32,500 bases of DNA from Armatimonadota bacterium (lineage in GTDB: Bacteria; Armatimonadota; UBA5829; JAUSEB01), in NCBI GenBank assembly GCA_030650495.1, contig JAUSEB010000404.1, forward strand, positions 1 to 32,500, given 5' to 3'. Positions 7,636-13,433 of the stretch are shown here, piece by piece. Made by a program: the position numbers and the translations under genes. The notes below the pieces were generated by a model, which worked only from the letters and a program-made list of their open reading frames with translations, searched no databases and was not told the origin of the DNA. Each line of letters starts with the position of its first letter. Within the stretch, counting starts at the first letter, position 1.

Positions 7636-7774
7636 GGAGTGTTCAAAAAGTCGGCGGACGGCACGACACGTCATTTCGAGCGAAGCGAGAAATCTGCTTT
7701 TAAGCACGATTCGGGGTCTTTGAAAAGCAGATTCCTCGTCGTTCCTCCTCGGAATGACGGTTTTTGAACACTCC
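7636..7774. mobile_element. MITE-like 139-base inverted-repeat element
   Basis: Terminal inverted repeats are perfect over 14 bases: GGAGTGTTCAAAAA (7636-7649) and TTTTTGAACACTCC (7761-7774). Inside is a second inverted pair built on GTCATTTCGAG...AATCTGCTTTT (7670-7701) and AAAAGCAGATT...CTCGGAATGAC (7723-7758). No coding potential and no obvious target-site duplication. The inner motif recurs at 26434-26477 without the outer repeats. Motifs of this CATTTCGAGCGAAGCGAGAAATCT type are, from memory, common dispersed repeats in many bacterial genomes; mobility is an inference. Confidence 0.65.
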
Positions 7775-7858
7775 TAAGAACAAGCCGAAGGATAGAAGCG
7801 CTCCGTGATGAAGTTCAGCATTATGACGTATAAAAGGATGGTATTTGCACAGTCGCAG

Positions 7859-7884
7859 GCTTCGGGGCAAAAACTTCCCGAAGC
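7859..7884. repeat. CTTCGGG-type hairpin
   Basis: Arms GCTTCGGG (7859-7866) and CCCGAAGC (7877-7884). The right arm plus the adjoining ATAGGAAATG is an inverse copy of the left flank of the hairpin at 2931. Confidence 0.75.
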
Positions 7885-7914
7885 ATAGGAAATGAAATTT
7901 AGTTTAGGTTTGTA

Positions 7915-7942
7915 TTCTAACTTCTAACTCCTAACTTCTAGA
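7915..7942. repeat. Heptanucleotide array TTCTAAC/TCCTAAC x4, next to rmlA ribosome-binding site
   Basis: Units TTCTAAC, TTCTAAC, TCCTAAC, TTCTAGA in phase. The array ends one base before the GGGAGG Shine-Dalgarno sequence of the next gene. Confidence 0.9.
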
Positions 7943-7956
7943 TGGGAGGTTGTTTT

Positions 7957-9027
7957 ATGCCAATGAAGGCTTTGATATTGAGCGGAGGCCGGGGAACGAG
8001 GCTTCGCCCCATAACGCACACCAGCGCGAAACAGCTTGTGCCGATTGCGAACAAGCCCATTCTTTTCTATGCGATCGAGGCGATTCGAGACGCGGGAATT
8101 TCCGACATCGGCATCATCGTCGGTGACACTCATTGCGAGATCGAAGAGGCTGTTGGCGACGGGTCGATTTGGGGCGTAAAGGTTACATACATACCCCAGG
8201 ATGCTCCGCTGGGCCTTGCACATGCCGTGAAAACCGCCCAGCCTTTCTTAAAAGATGATCCTTTTGTAATGTTCCTCGGCGACAATCTCATCAGAGACGG
8301 CATCGCACGATTAGTGAGCGAATTCAGCAAAAGCAAAGCGAACTCCCAAATCCTTCTGGCGCATGTGAAAAACCCCCAGGATTTCGGCGTGGCCGAGCTT
8401 GACGGCGACCGTGTGTTCAGGCTGCGGGAGAAGCCAAAGGAGCCTAAGAGCGATCTTGCCCTGGTCGGCGTGTATATGTTCGACCGCAATGTCTTCGAGG
8501 CAGTTGACGCGATTACTCCCTCCGCAAGGGGCGAATTGGAAATAACCGACGCCATCCAGTATCTCATCGACCACGGTTATGACGTGCGGTGGCAGGTTGT
8601 CAACGGATGGTGGAAGGATACTGGCAAGCTGGAGGACATGCTTGAGGCTAACCGTCTGGTTTTGGACGGTTTGGAGACCTGTATGGAAGGCAACGTCGAT
8701 GGGAAATCCAGCGTACATGGACGGGTGTGCATAAAACCGGGCGCGAAGATAATAAATAGCACGGTTCGCGGCCCGGCGATTATCGGGGAAGACTGCATTA
8801 TAGAGAACTCCTATATCGGGCCGTATACATCCATATATAATGGTGTTACCATACTCAACAGCGAGGTGGAGCACAGCATAATACTCGAAAACAGCAGCGT
8901 CAAAGATATTGGAAGCCGGATCGAAGACAGTTTAATAGGTAAGAGCGTCGTTGTAAGCAAAGACAATCAAAAACCCAGAGCCTATCGGTTCATGTTGGGT
9001 GACAACAGCGAGGTAAGTGTGATATGA
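7957..9027 (+). CDS. rmlA: Glucose-1-phosphate thymidylyltransferase, long form (RmlA/StrD-like)
   Basis: A 356-residue sugar nucleotidyltransferase that makes dTDP-glucose from dTTP and glucose-1-phosphate. The N-terminal LILSGGRGTRLRPIT signature is the nucleotide and metal site; KQLVPIANKPILFYAIE and MFLGDNLI follow, and GWWKDTGK marks the end of the catalytic domain. The C-terminal 100 residues show hexapeptide-type periodicity (ARGPAIIGEDCIIENSYIG-like), giving a left-handed beta-helix; this is the long form typical of archaea and of antibiotic or surface-sugar clusters, in contrast to the 290-residue enterobacterial RmlA. The start ATG at 7957 follows GGGAGG by 7 bases. It overlaps the next gene by ATGA. 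A uridylyl- or other specificity cannot be excluded, but the rmlB neighbour supports dTDP. Confidence 0.9.
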   Translation: MPMKALILSGGRGTRLRPITHTSAKQLVPIANKPILFYAIEAIRDAGISDIGIIVGDTHCEIEEAVGDGSIWGVKVTYIPQDAPLGLAHAVKTAQPFLKDDPFVMFLGDNLIRDGIARLVSEFSKSKANSQILLAHVKNPQDFGVAELDGDRVFRLREKPKEPKSDLALVGVYMFDRNVFEAVDAITPSARGELEITDAIQYLIDHGYDVRWQVVNGWWKDTGKLEDMLEANRLVLDGLETCMEGNVDGKSSVHGRVCIKPGAKIINSTVRGPAIIGEDCIIENSYIGPYTSIYNGVTILNSEVEHSIILENSSVKDIGSRIEDSLIGKSVVVSKDNQKPRAYRFMLGDNSEVSVI

Positions 9028-9494
9028 GTAAGCGCGCGATAATCCAGGGAGTGGAAATTAAGCAACTGCGGAAAATGGTTGATGAACGCGGTTATCTCAT
9101 GGAGATGCTCCGAGCCGACGATGCCATATTCGATAAATTCGGCCAGTGCTATGTCGCGCTTAATTATCCGGGTGTTATCCGAGCCTGGCACTATCACAAG
9201 CTGCAGATTGATTTCTGGGTTGTCGTGAAAGGCGAAGTCAAAGTCGGCCTTTACGACGCGAGAGAGGACTCTCCCACGAAGGGAGTAGTCAACGAGTTTT
9301 TCCTTGGAGAAAACAACCCGGTTTTGCTCAAGATACCAATTGGTGTATTGCATGGGTATAAGACGGTTGGCGTCGAACCTTCGCTTCTCCTCAACTTCCC
9401 GACGCAGCCGTATAATCCGGCGGAGCCTGATGAATATCGGACGCCTTACGACACCGAAGACATCCCGTACGACTGGGATATAGTGATGGTGTAG
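9024..9494 (+). CDS. rmlC: dTDP-4-dehydrorhamnose 3,5-epimerase-family cupin (RmlC-like)
   Basis: A 156-residue cupin related to RmlC, which epimerises dTDP-4-keto-6-deoxyglucose at C3 and C5. IRAWHYHKLQIDFWVVVKGEVKVGLYD carries the histidine and strand pattern of the active-site half, and VLLKIPIGVLHGYKTVG the second cupin motif. It is shorter than typical RmlC (about 180 residues), and the usual RGLH motif is RAWH, so it could be a single-site epimerase or a related ketosugar-modifying cupin. The ATG overlaps the rmlA stop (ATGA) and it ends 2 bases before rmlB, so it certainly acts in the same pathway. No rmlD reductase is present in the window. Confidence 0.82.
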   Translation: MSKRAIIQGVEIKQLRKMVDERGYLMEMLRADDAIFDKFGQCYVALNYPGVIRAWHYHKLQIDFWVVVKGEVKVGLYDAREDSPTKGVVNEFFLGENNPVLLKIPIGVLHGYKTVGVEPSLLLNFPTQPYNPAEPDEYRTPYDTEDIPYDWDIVMV

Positions 9495-9496
9495 AT

Positions 9497-10504
9497 ATGA
9501 AAAGATTAGTTGTAACCGGCGGAGCTGGATTTATCGGCAGCAACTTCGTGCGGCGGATGGTCAATAGATGTCCTGATTACCGGATAACCGTGTTGGACGT
9601 TATGACATACGCGGGCAATCTGGAGAATTTAGCGGGCTTGTTGGACGGCGAGAAGGTCAAATTCGTCAAGGGGGATATTCGCGACCGTGAGATCGTCCGC
9701 GAGGTTCTGCGCGACGCCGATATGGTTGTCAACTTCGCTGCGGAAAGTTTCGTCGACCGCTCGATTTTAGAGCCGGACGGGTTCATTACCACGGACGTGC
9801 TGGGCGCTTTCGTGCTTCTTGAGGCAGCCAAGGAGTTCGGTCTGGAGAAATTCCTTCAGGTTTCCACCGACGAAGTATATGGAAGCGTTGAGGAAGGCTC
9901 ATCTACCGAACTCGACGCCATTTTGCCGAACAGCCCATATTCCGCGAGCAAAGCCGGCGGCGATTTGCTGGCAAGATCGTATTTCGTCACCTATGGGGTC
10001 CCTGTGGTTATGACTCGCGGCTCCAACACCTACGGCCCGTATCAGCATCCCGAAAAGCTTATTCCTTTATTCATCAGCAACGCGGTCGATGACAAGCCGC
10101 TTCCCGTCTACGGTGACGGCGGCCAGGTGCGCGATTGGCTATACGTTGAAGACCACTGCTCGGCGGTTGACCTCGTCCTTCACAAAGGAACGCCTGGAGA
10201 AGCCTATAACGTGGGCGGCGGCTGCGAGCGCACGAACATGCATGTCACCAGTCTGATACTCCAGTATCTGGAAAAACCTTCAAGTTTGATCCGATATGTC
10301 ACGGATAGGCCTGGACATGACCGGCGATACTCATTAAACTGTGATAAGCTTCGAGGTCTTGGCTGGGACACTACAAAGCAGTTTGAGGACGGTCTCAAGG
10401 AGACGGTGGAGTGGTATTTGCAAAACCAGGACTGGTGGCGGAAGGTGAAGGACAGTGACAGCTACCGGGAGTTTAACCGGACGTGGTACTCGGATCGAAA
10501 GTAA
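9497..10504 (+). CDS. rmlB: dTDP-glucose 4,6-dehydratase
   Basis: A 335-residue extended short-chain dehydrogenase/reductase converting dTDP-glucose to dTDP-4-keto-6-deoxyglucose with bound NAD. Visible are the Rossmann motif TGGAGFIGSNF (residues 7-17), NFAAESFVDRSI, the catalytic STDEVYG with the Asp-Glu pair characteristic of the 4,6-dehydratase, YSASKAGGD with catalytic Tyr and Lys near 148 and 152, and RGSNTYGPYQHPEKLIPLF. Length and motifs are complete. Its last 50 bases overlap the start of the NlpC/P60 gene. With rmlA and rmlC it supplies an activated deoxysugar for a surface polymer. Confidence 0.94.
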   Translation: MKRLVVTGGAGFIGSNFVRRMVNRCPDYRITVLDVMTYAGNLENLAGLLDGEKVKFVKGDIRDREIVREVLRDADMVVNFAAESFVDRSILEPDGFITTDVLGAFVLLEAAKEFGLEKFLQVSTDEVYGSVEEGSSTELDAILPNSPYSASKAGGDLLARSYFVTYGVPVVMTRGSNTYGPYQHPEKLIPLFISNAVDDKPLPVYGDGGQVRDWLYVEDHCSAVDLVLHKGTPGEAYNVGGGCERTNMHVTSLILQYLEKPSSLIRYVTDRPGHDRRYSLNCDKLRGLGWDTTKQFEDGLKETVEWYLQNQDWWRKVKDSDSYREFNRTWYSDRK

Positions 10505-11351
10505 GGCAGCTTCTGAGAGCCGCTCAGCCCTTGGGACTGTTGTTATCTCAAAAAACGTCGCCAATATGCACGCCTCCTCCGACAGGTCTTCCGAGCAAGT
10601 CAGCCAGGCCGTATTAGGCCAGGTCGCTGCAATTCTGGATAAATCCGACGGCTGGCTTCACATCAAGACCCCCGACGGCTACACAGGCTGGGTGGAGGTC
10701 CGCTGGACTATCGAAGACATACGCGGGCGCAGCTATGGCTCATCCGGCATCATTGCAAAGGTGGCAAACCTCTTTGTGGACATCCTCGATTGGCCGGACC
10801 CCGCCGCCGAAATAATAACAAAAGCAGTGATCGGGACCGAGCTTGAAGTGGCGGATACTCCCGACGATTGGGTGATTGTCCGCCTGCCGGACGGCAAACC
10901 CGGCGCCATCAGGAGATACGCCGTAGAGCTGACCGACCGCGCCGTTTGGCCGCTGCCGCTTGACCCAACCGGCTTCGAGATCGTGATGACGGCAAAGCGC
11001 TTCATCGGCGTTCCGTATCTCTGGTGCGGAGTAACCGCCTTCGGTCTCGACTGCTCAGGATTCGTGCAACTGGTCCACAAGCTGAACGGCGTCCAGCTTC
11101 CAAGAGACGCCTATATGCAAGCTGACGATGACCGCTTCGGCGCAATCAGCGGGGAATCCCTTATGCCCGGCGATCTTGTTTTCTTCGGCGTTTCCAACGT
11201 TTCCCAGCCGCGGCGGGAAATAACTCATACCGGTATAGCCCTGGGAAACGGTAAGTTCATCCACTCAAGCGGAGGCGCGGGCGTTATGATCTCAGAATTA
11301 TCGGAACCCCGCTACGCGGCGATTTTCAAAAAAGCCAAAAGGCTGATTTGA
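10455..11351 (+). CDS. NlpC/P60 peptidase with two bacterial SH3 domains (YkfC-like)
   Basis: A 298-residue cysteine peptidase of the NlpC/P60 family. Two SH3b-like segments occupy about residues 28-165, followed by the catalytic domain with GLDCSGFVQL (Cys200), ITHTGIALGNGKFIH (His258 and a second His) and the entry motif FIGVPYLWCGV. The layout matches YkfC-type gamma-D-glutamyl-L-diamino acid endopeptidases that process murein peptides. No signal peptide is visible, consistent with a role on recycled muropeptides in the cytoplasm, though an unconventional export cannot be excluded. The GTG at 10455 lies within rmlB and follows GAAGGTG by 7 bases; the next in-frame start is inside the SH3 domain, so the 50-base overlap is real if the gene is functional. 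Confidence 0.88.
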   Translation: MTATGSLTGRGTRIESKAASESRSALGTVVISKNVANMHASSDRSSEQVSQAVLGQVAAILDKSDGWLHIKTPDGYTGWVEVRWTIEDIRGRSYGSSGIIAKVANLFVDILDWPDPAAEIITKAVIGTELEVADTPDDWVIVRLPDGKPGAIRRYAVELTDRAVWPLPLDPTGFEIVMTAKRFIGVPYLWCGVTAFGLDCSGFVQLVHKLNGVQLPRDAYMQADDDRFGAISGESLMPGDLVFFGVSNVSQPRREITHTGIALGNGKFIHSSGGAGVMISELSEPRYAAIFKKAKRLI

Positions 11352-11354
11352 GAA

Positions 11355-11403
11355 AGTGGTTAGTGATTAGTGGCTAGTGAATACTAGCCACCAGCCACTA
11401 CTT
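11355..11403. repeat. Heptanucleotide array x7 forming an inverted repeat
   Basis: Units AGTGGTT, AGTGATT, AGTGGCT, AGTGAAT, ACTAGCC, ACCAGCC, ACTACTT in 7-base phase, beginning 3 bases after the NlpC/P60 stop. The middle folds as a 9-base hairpin (GTGGCTAGT, GAAT loop, ACTAGCCAC; 11370-11391). There is no T-run. Confidence 0.82.
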
Positions 11404-11422
11404 CCCCGTGCGGGTAGCGTAG

Positions 11423-11566
11423 TTGTATATCGAACTCAGATTAATGTATAATCAGTTCAGTTGTTGCGCTGGCGCTCCGGGGCTGGTGAGGATTGAAACG
11501 CTGCGACAACAAGGCAAACAAAAAAGGGAAAACGCACTCGCAGCTTGCGAAGTGGTTCTCCCTTTT
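11423..11566 (+). ncRNA. Candidate small RNA, promoter to terminator
   Basis: A consensus-like promoter (TTGTAT at 11423-11428, 18 bases, TATAAT at 11447-11452) points into a non-coding stretch that ends in a strong hairpin at 11522-11566. Transcription from about 11459 would give an RNA of about 110 bases. Its 5' part can pair GTTGTTGC with GCGACAAC. No open frame with a plausible product is present. I recognise no known RNA family: the SRP RNA and 6S signatures are absent. It could also be only a stray promoter facing the rpmB terminator. Confidence 0.3.
11522..11566 (-). terminator. Terminator of rpmB (possibly bidirectional)
   Basis: A long hairpin with arms AAAAGGGA and TCCCTTTT plus inner pairing lies 25 bases past the rpmB stop. 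On the minus strand it is followed by TTTTTTGTTTG, a normal intrinsic terminator. On the plus strand it ends in TTTTATTG and may also stop plus-strand transcription. Confidence 0.8.
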
Positions 11567-11591
11567 ATTGTTGATGGGGTTTGCCTAAGCC

Positions 11592-11807
11592 TTAGGTGGC
11601 TCTGACGACCTTTCCAGCCTTCATGCACTTGGCGCAGACTTTTGCGCGCTTGGGCGTATTGTTTTGCACTATTCTGATGTGCTGTAAGTTCGGCAGCCAC
11701 CTGCGCTTTGTGCGCGGGGCGCGCAAAGCCCAAGAACCGGAGTGAACGTGTCGAATGTTCTGTCCGAACTGGGGCCCCTTGCCGCAGATTTCACAACGAT
11801 TTGCCAT
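11592..11807 (-). CDS. rpmB: 50S ribosomal protein L28
   Basis: A 71-residue bacterial L28, a component of the large ribosomal subunit. It starts MANRCEICGKGPQFGQNI, continues RHVHSGSWALRAPRTKRRWLPNLQ and ends with KVCAKCMKAGKVVRAT. The two CxxC pairs indicate the zinc-binding (C+) form. I chose the ATG at 11807, which has GGAGGA 7-8 bases upstream, instead of an in-frame codon 10 residues earlier that lacks a site and would add non-family residues. A good promoter lies at 11851-11880 and a terminator follows the gene, so it is transcribed alone. Confidence 0.96.
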   Translation of the reverse strand: MANRCEICGKGPQFGQNIRHVHSGSWALRAPRTKRRWLPNLQHIRIVQNNTPKRAKVCAKCMKAGKVVRAT

Positions 11808-11850
11808 ATCGGGGTCCTCCGTTATAACTCTAACCAAAATTGCAGAAAGT

Positions 11851-11880
11851 ATAATAGCACAGAGCGACCGAACTAGTCAA
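11851..11880 (-). promoter_or_regulatory. Sigma-70 promoter of rpmB
   Basis: On the minus strand TTGACT (11875-11880) and TATTAT (11851-11856) are separated by 18 bases, about 44 bases before the rpmB ATG. The -35 box lies only 5 bases from the divergent CBS-DUF1385 start codon. Confidence 0.75.
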
Positions 11881-11885
11881 ATTTA

Positions 11886-13061
11886 ATGGATTTAAGACTC
11901 GACAAACCAATAATCAATTTCGCCAGGCCAGTAAGGGCGCTGGAGCCATCGGACAGCGCCGCGCGCGCCGCCGGGTTGTTCCATGCAGTCGGCGTAAGCT
12001 CGCTTCCGGTTGTCGTGGATGGCCGCGTAGCCGGTGTCGTGACCGAGGCAACCATACTCAAGCTGATAGCCGAAACCCTGCGCGACGGCGGTTCAGCGGA
12101 GCAAATGCCAATCGCTGAAGCCATACGGCGGCAGACTGTGTTCGCCCACAGAGATATGACAGTTGGGCAAGTCGCGGGAGCATTTGCATCATCCGATGAA
12201 GAAGCGCTGCCTATAGTAGACGAGTTCGGCGGGTTCTATGGAATGGTCAGCCGCACCGATATATTGGCTTTCCTTTCCGGTTCGTTAAGGCCGGCGAATA
12301 TAGCGGGGATGGCTACGCCTTTGGGAGTATATCTAACAAATGGAAGCGTTCGCGCCGGAGCGGGCAATATCGGACTGTTCCTCAGCGGGGTTATGCTGGG
12401 ATTCATTATGATGCTCTCAAGCGGGACAGTGTGGGCTATTGCCTGGTTGATGCAGCGTATTACGGGCCTGCAATTTCTAAATCTGCTTCTGCCGTACTAC
12501 ATGCATCTTAACCCAAAATGGCTTAACGCGATACAATGGGTTCCGCCGGTATTAGTGATATTATTAGTAATGCTGTTTATCCGATTTTCGCCGCTGTCCG
12601 GTTATCATGCGGCGGAGCATATGACCGTACACGCCATCGAGGACGGCGAAGAGTTGACACCGGAGATTGTGCGGTATATGCCAAGGGTTCATGTCAGATG
12701 CGGCACAAATTTGCTGGCGGCGTCATCGATTTTCCTGATTATAGCCGGGAGTTTCTCCAGCGACATCGCAGTCCTGCTTGCGATAGCGGTAGTCATAATC
12801 GGCTGGCGTTCCGTTGGTGGCTACATCCAGCGTATCGCCACCACGAAAACGCCTTCGCCTAAGCAGCTTGAAAACGGCGTGCGAGTAGGGCAGGAGCTTA
12901 TAGCAAAATATCAGGATATGCCGAGCTACCAGGCGCGTGGTTTTGCGAGAATATGGAATATAGGAATTCTCCAGAGCATGGCCGGATTGGCGTTCGTAAT
13001 CGGTTTGGAATCTCTGGCTTCGAAACTGTTTAAATTCTCTCTCCCGTTTTTAGGAGTGTGA
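11886..13061 (+). CDS. CBS-domain / DUF1385 (YqhQ-like) membrane fusion protein
   Basis: A 391-residue protein joining two recognisable parts. Residues 1-135 form a pair of CBS repeats (SSLPVVVDGRVAGVVTEATI and ALPIVDEFGGFYGMVSRTDI), which in other proteins bind adenine nucleotides. From about residue 150 to the end is a DUF1385 membrane region with segments near 160-185, 215-235 and 280-310 and the family signature YHAAEHMTVHAIEDGEEL plus RVHVRCGTNLL near 238-280. DUF1385 function is unknown; in Firmicutes the single-domain YqhQ often lies beside rpmE and prfA. Here the neighbour is rpmB, divergently. The ATG at 11886 has no clear ribosome-binding site, so the start is tentative. Nucleotide-regulated membrane function is an inference. 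Confidence 0.85.
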   Translation: MDLRLDKPIINFARPVRALEPSDSAARAAGLFHAVGVSSLPVVVDGRVAGVVTEATILKLIAETLRDGGSAEQMPIAEAIRRQTVFAHRDMTVGQVAGAFASSDEEALPIVDEFGGFYGMVSRTDILAFLSGSLRPANIAGMATPLGVYLTNGSVRAGAGNIGLFLSGVMLGFIMMLSSGTVWAIAWLMQRITGLQFLNLLLPYYMHLNPKWLNAIQWVPPVLVILLVMLFIRFSPLSGYHAAEHMTVHAIEDGEELTPEIVRYMPRVHVRCGTNLLAASSIFLIIAGSFSSDIAVLLAIAVVIIGWRSVGGYIQRIATTKTPSPKQLENGVRVGQELIAKYQDMPSYQARGFARIWNIGILQSMAGLAFVIGLESLASKLFKFSLPFLGV

Positions 13062-13066
13062 TAATT

Positions 13067-13285
13067 ATGGAAATGAAACCGTATGTGACAAGAGATACCA
13101 GCATAGCGGAGTTGCTTCAAAAGTACCCGCAAACAGCCGACGTGTTCAGCAGTCATGGTTTGGGCTGCTTTGTGTGTTTGGGCGCGTCTATGGAGACGGT
13201 GGAAGAAGGCGCGATGATGCATGGTTTGGACGCAGACACGATAATAGAGGAGCTGAACCGGGTAATTGGGGAGCAGTTGGTTTAG
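13067..13285 (+). CDS. DUF1858 domain protein (small cysteine-containing, redox-disulfide type)
   Basis: A 72-residue protein matching the DUF1858 family, found alone or attached to hybrid-cluster proteins and thought to have a redox-active disulfide. MYVTRDTSIAELL-like opening, then the HGLGCFVCLGAS motif with a CxxC pair, then an acidic helix. The ATG at 13067 is chosen because GGAG lies 10 bases upstream, overlapping the end of the preceding gene; an in-frame GTG at 13058 is too close to that site. It starts 5 bases after the DUF1385 gene, so they are cotranscribed. Its TAG stop lies within the first unit of a TTAGAAG heptad array. Partner proteins are unknown. Confidence 0.82.
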   Translation: MEMKPYVTRDTSIAELLQKYPQTADVFSSHGLGCFVCLGASMETVEEGAMMHGLDADTIIEELNRVIGEQLV

Positions 13286-13309
13286 AAGTTAGAAGTTAGG
13301 AGTTAGAAG
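13282..13309. repeat. Heptanucleotide array TTAGAAG/TTAGGAG x4, containing a stop codon
   Basis: Units TTAGAAG, TTAGAAG, TTAGGAG, TTAGAAG in phase. The TAG of the first unit is the stop codon of the DUF1858 gene (13283-13285). Confidence 0.92.
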
Positions 13310-13321
13310 GGGGAATTTATC

Positions 13322-13347
13322 CTTCGGCTTGTTCTTTGAAGCCGAAG
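13322..13347. repeat. CTTCGGCTT hairpin
   Basis: Perfect 9-base arms CTTCGGCTT (13322-13330) and AAGCCGAAG (13339-13347). The left arm with flanks (19 bases, from 13318) is an inverse copy of the sequence just after the MITE-like element near 7777-7795. Confidence 0.8.
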
Positions 13348-13359
13348 ATAAGTTGTTTT

Positions 13360-13406
13360 GTTGCATCGGTAGCCTGCTGCCGATGCTGGCGCCGAAGGCG
13401 CCAAAC
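13360..13406 (+). repeat. REP-like double-hairpin element, copy 2
   Basis: A 47-base element identical over its full length to the copy at 17495-17541: hairpin GCATCGGTAGC/GCTGCCGATGC followed by GGCGCC-GAA-GGCGCC. It ends 27 bases before the argS start codon, within the leader of that gene. Confidence 0.92.
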
Positions 13407-13433
13407 TCCCCCGACTCCCTAGAACGAGGATAT

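Larger units (their letters stand above)
7496..7914. other. Gene-free spacer filled with dispersed palindromes
   Basis: Together with the flanking terminator and heptad array, this fills the 514-base gap between the glycosyltransferase and rmlA. It contains a CTTCGGCTT hairpin (7575-7600), a 139-base inverted-repeat element (7636-7774) and a CTTCGGG hairpin (7859-7884). Open frames crossing it are repeat-derived, and no convincing gene was seen. Confidence 0.75.

Noticed and set aside
7472-7723. Open frames of 83-100 codons in the glycosyltransferase-rmlA spacer
   Set aside because: Both strands are open by chance across palindromic repeat DNA; the products are translated repeats.
11459-11510. 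CRISPR-like motif GATTGAAAC at 11491-11499
   Set aside because: The motif ends many CRISPR repeats, but it occurs once, with no repeat-spacer periodicity and no cas genes in the window.
11459-11566. SRP (4.5S) RNA in the rpmB spacer
   Set aside because: Size is about right, but the conserved GGTC...GGAAGGAAGCAGCC apical region is absent.
13329-13433. N-terminal extension of the ArgRS frame by 35 codons
   Set aside because: The extension is translated hairpin and REP DNA with no similarity to the ArgRS N-terminal domain; the ATG at 13434 has its own ribosome-binding site.
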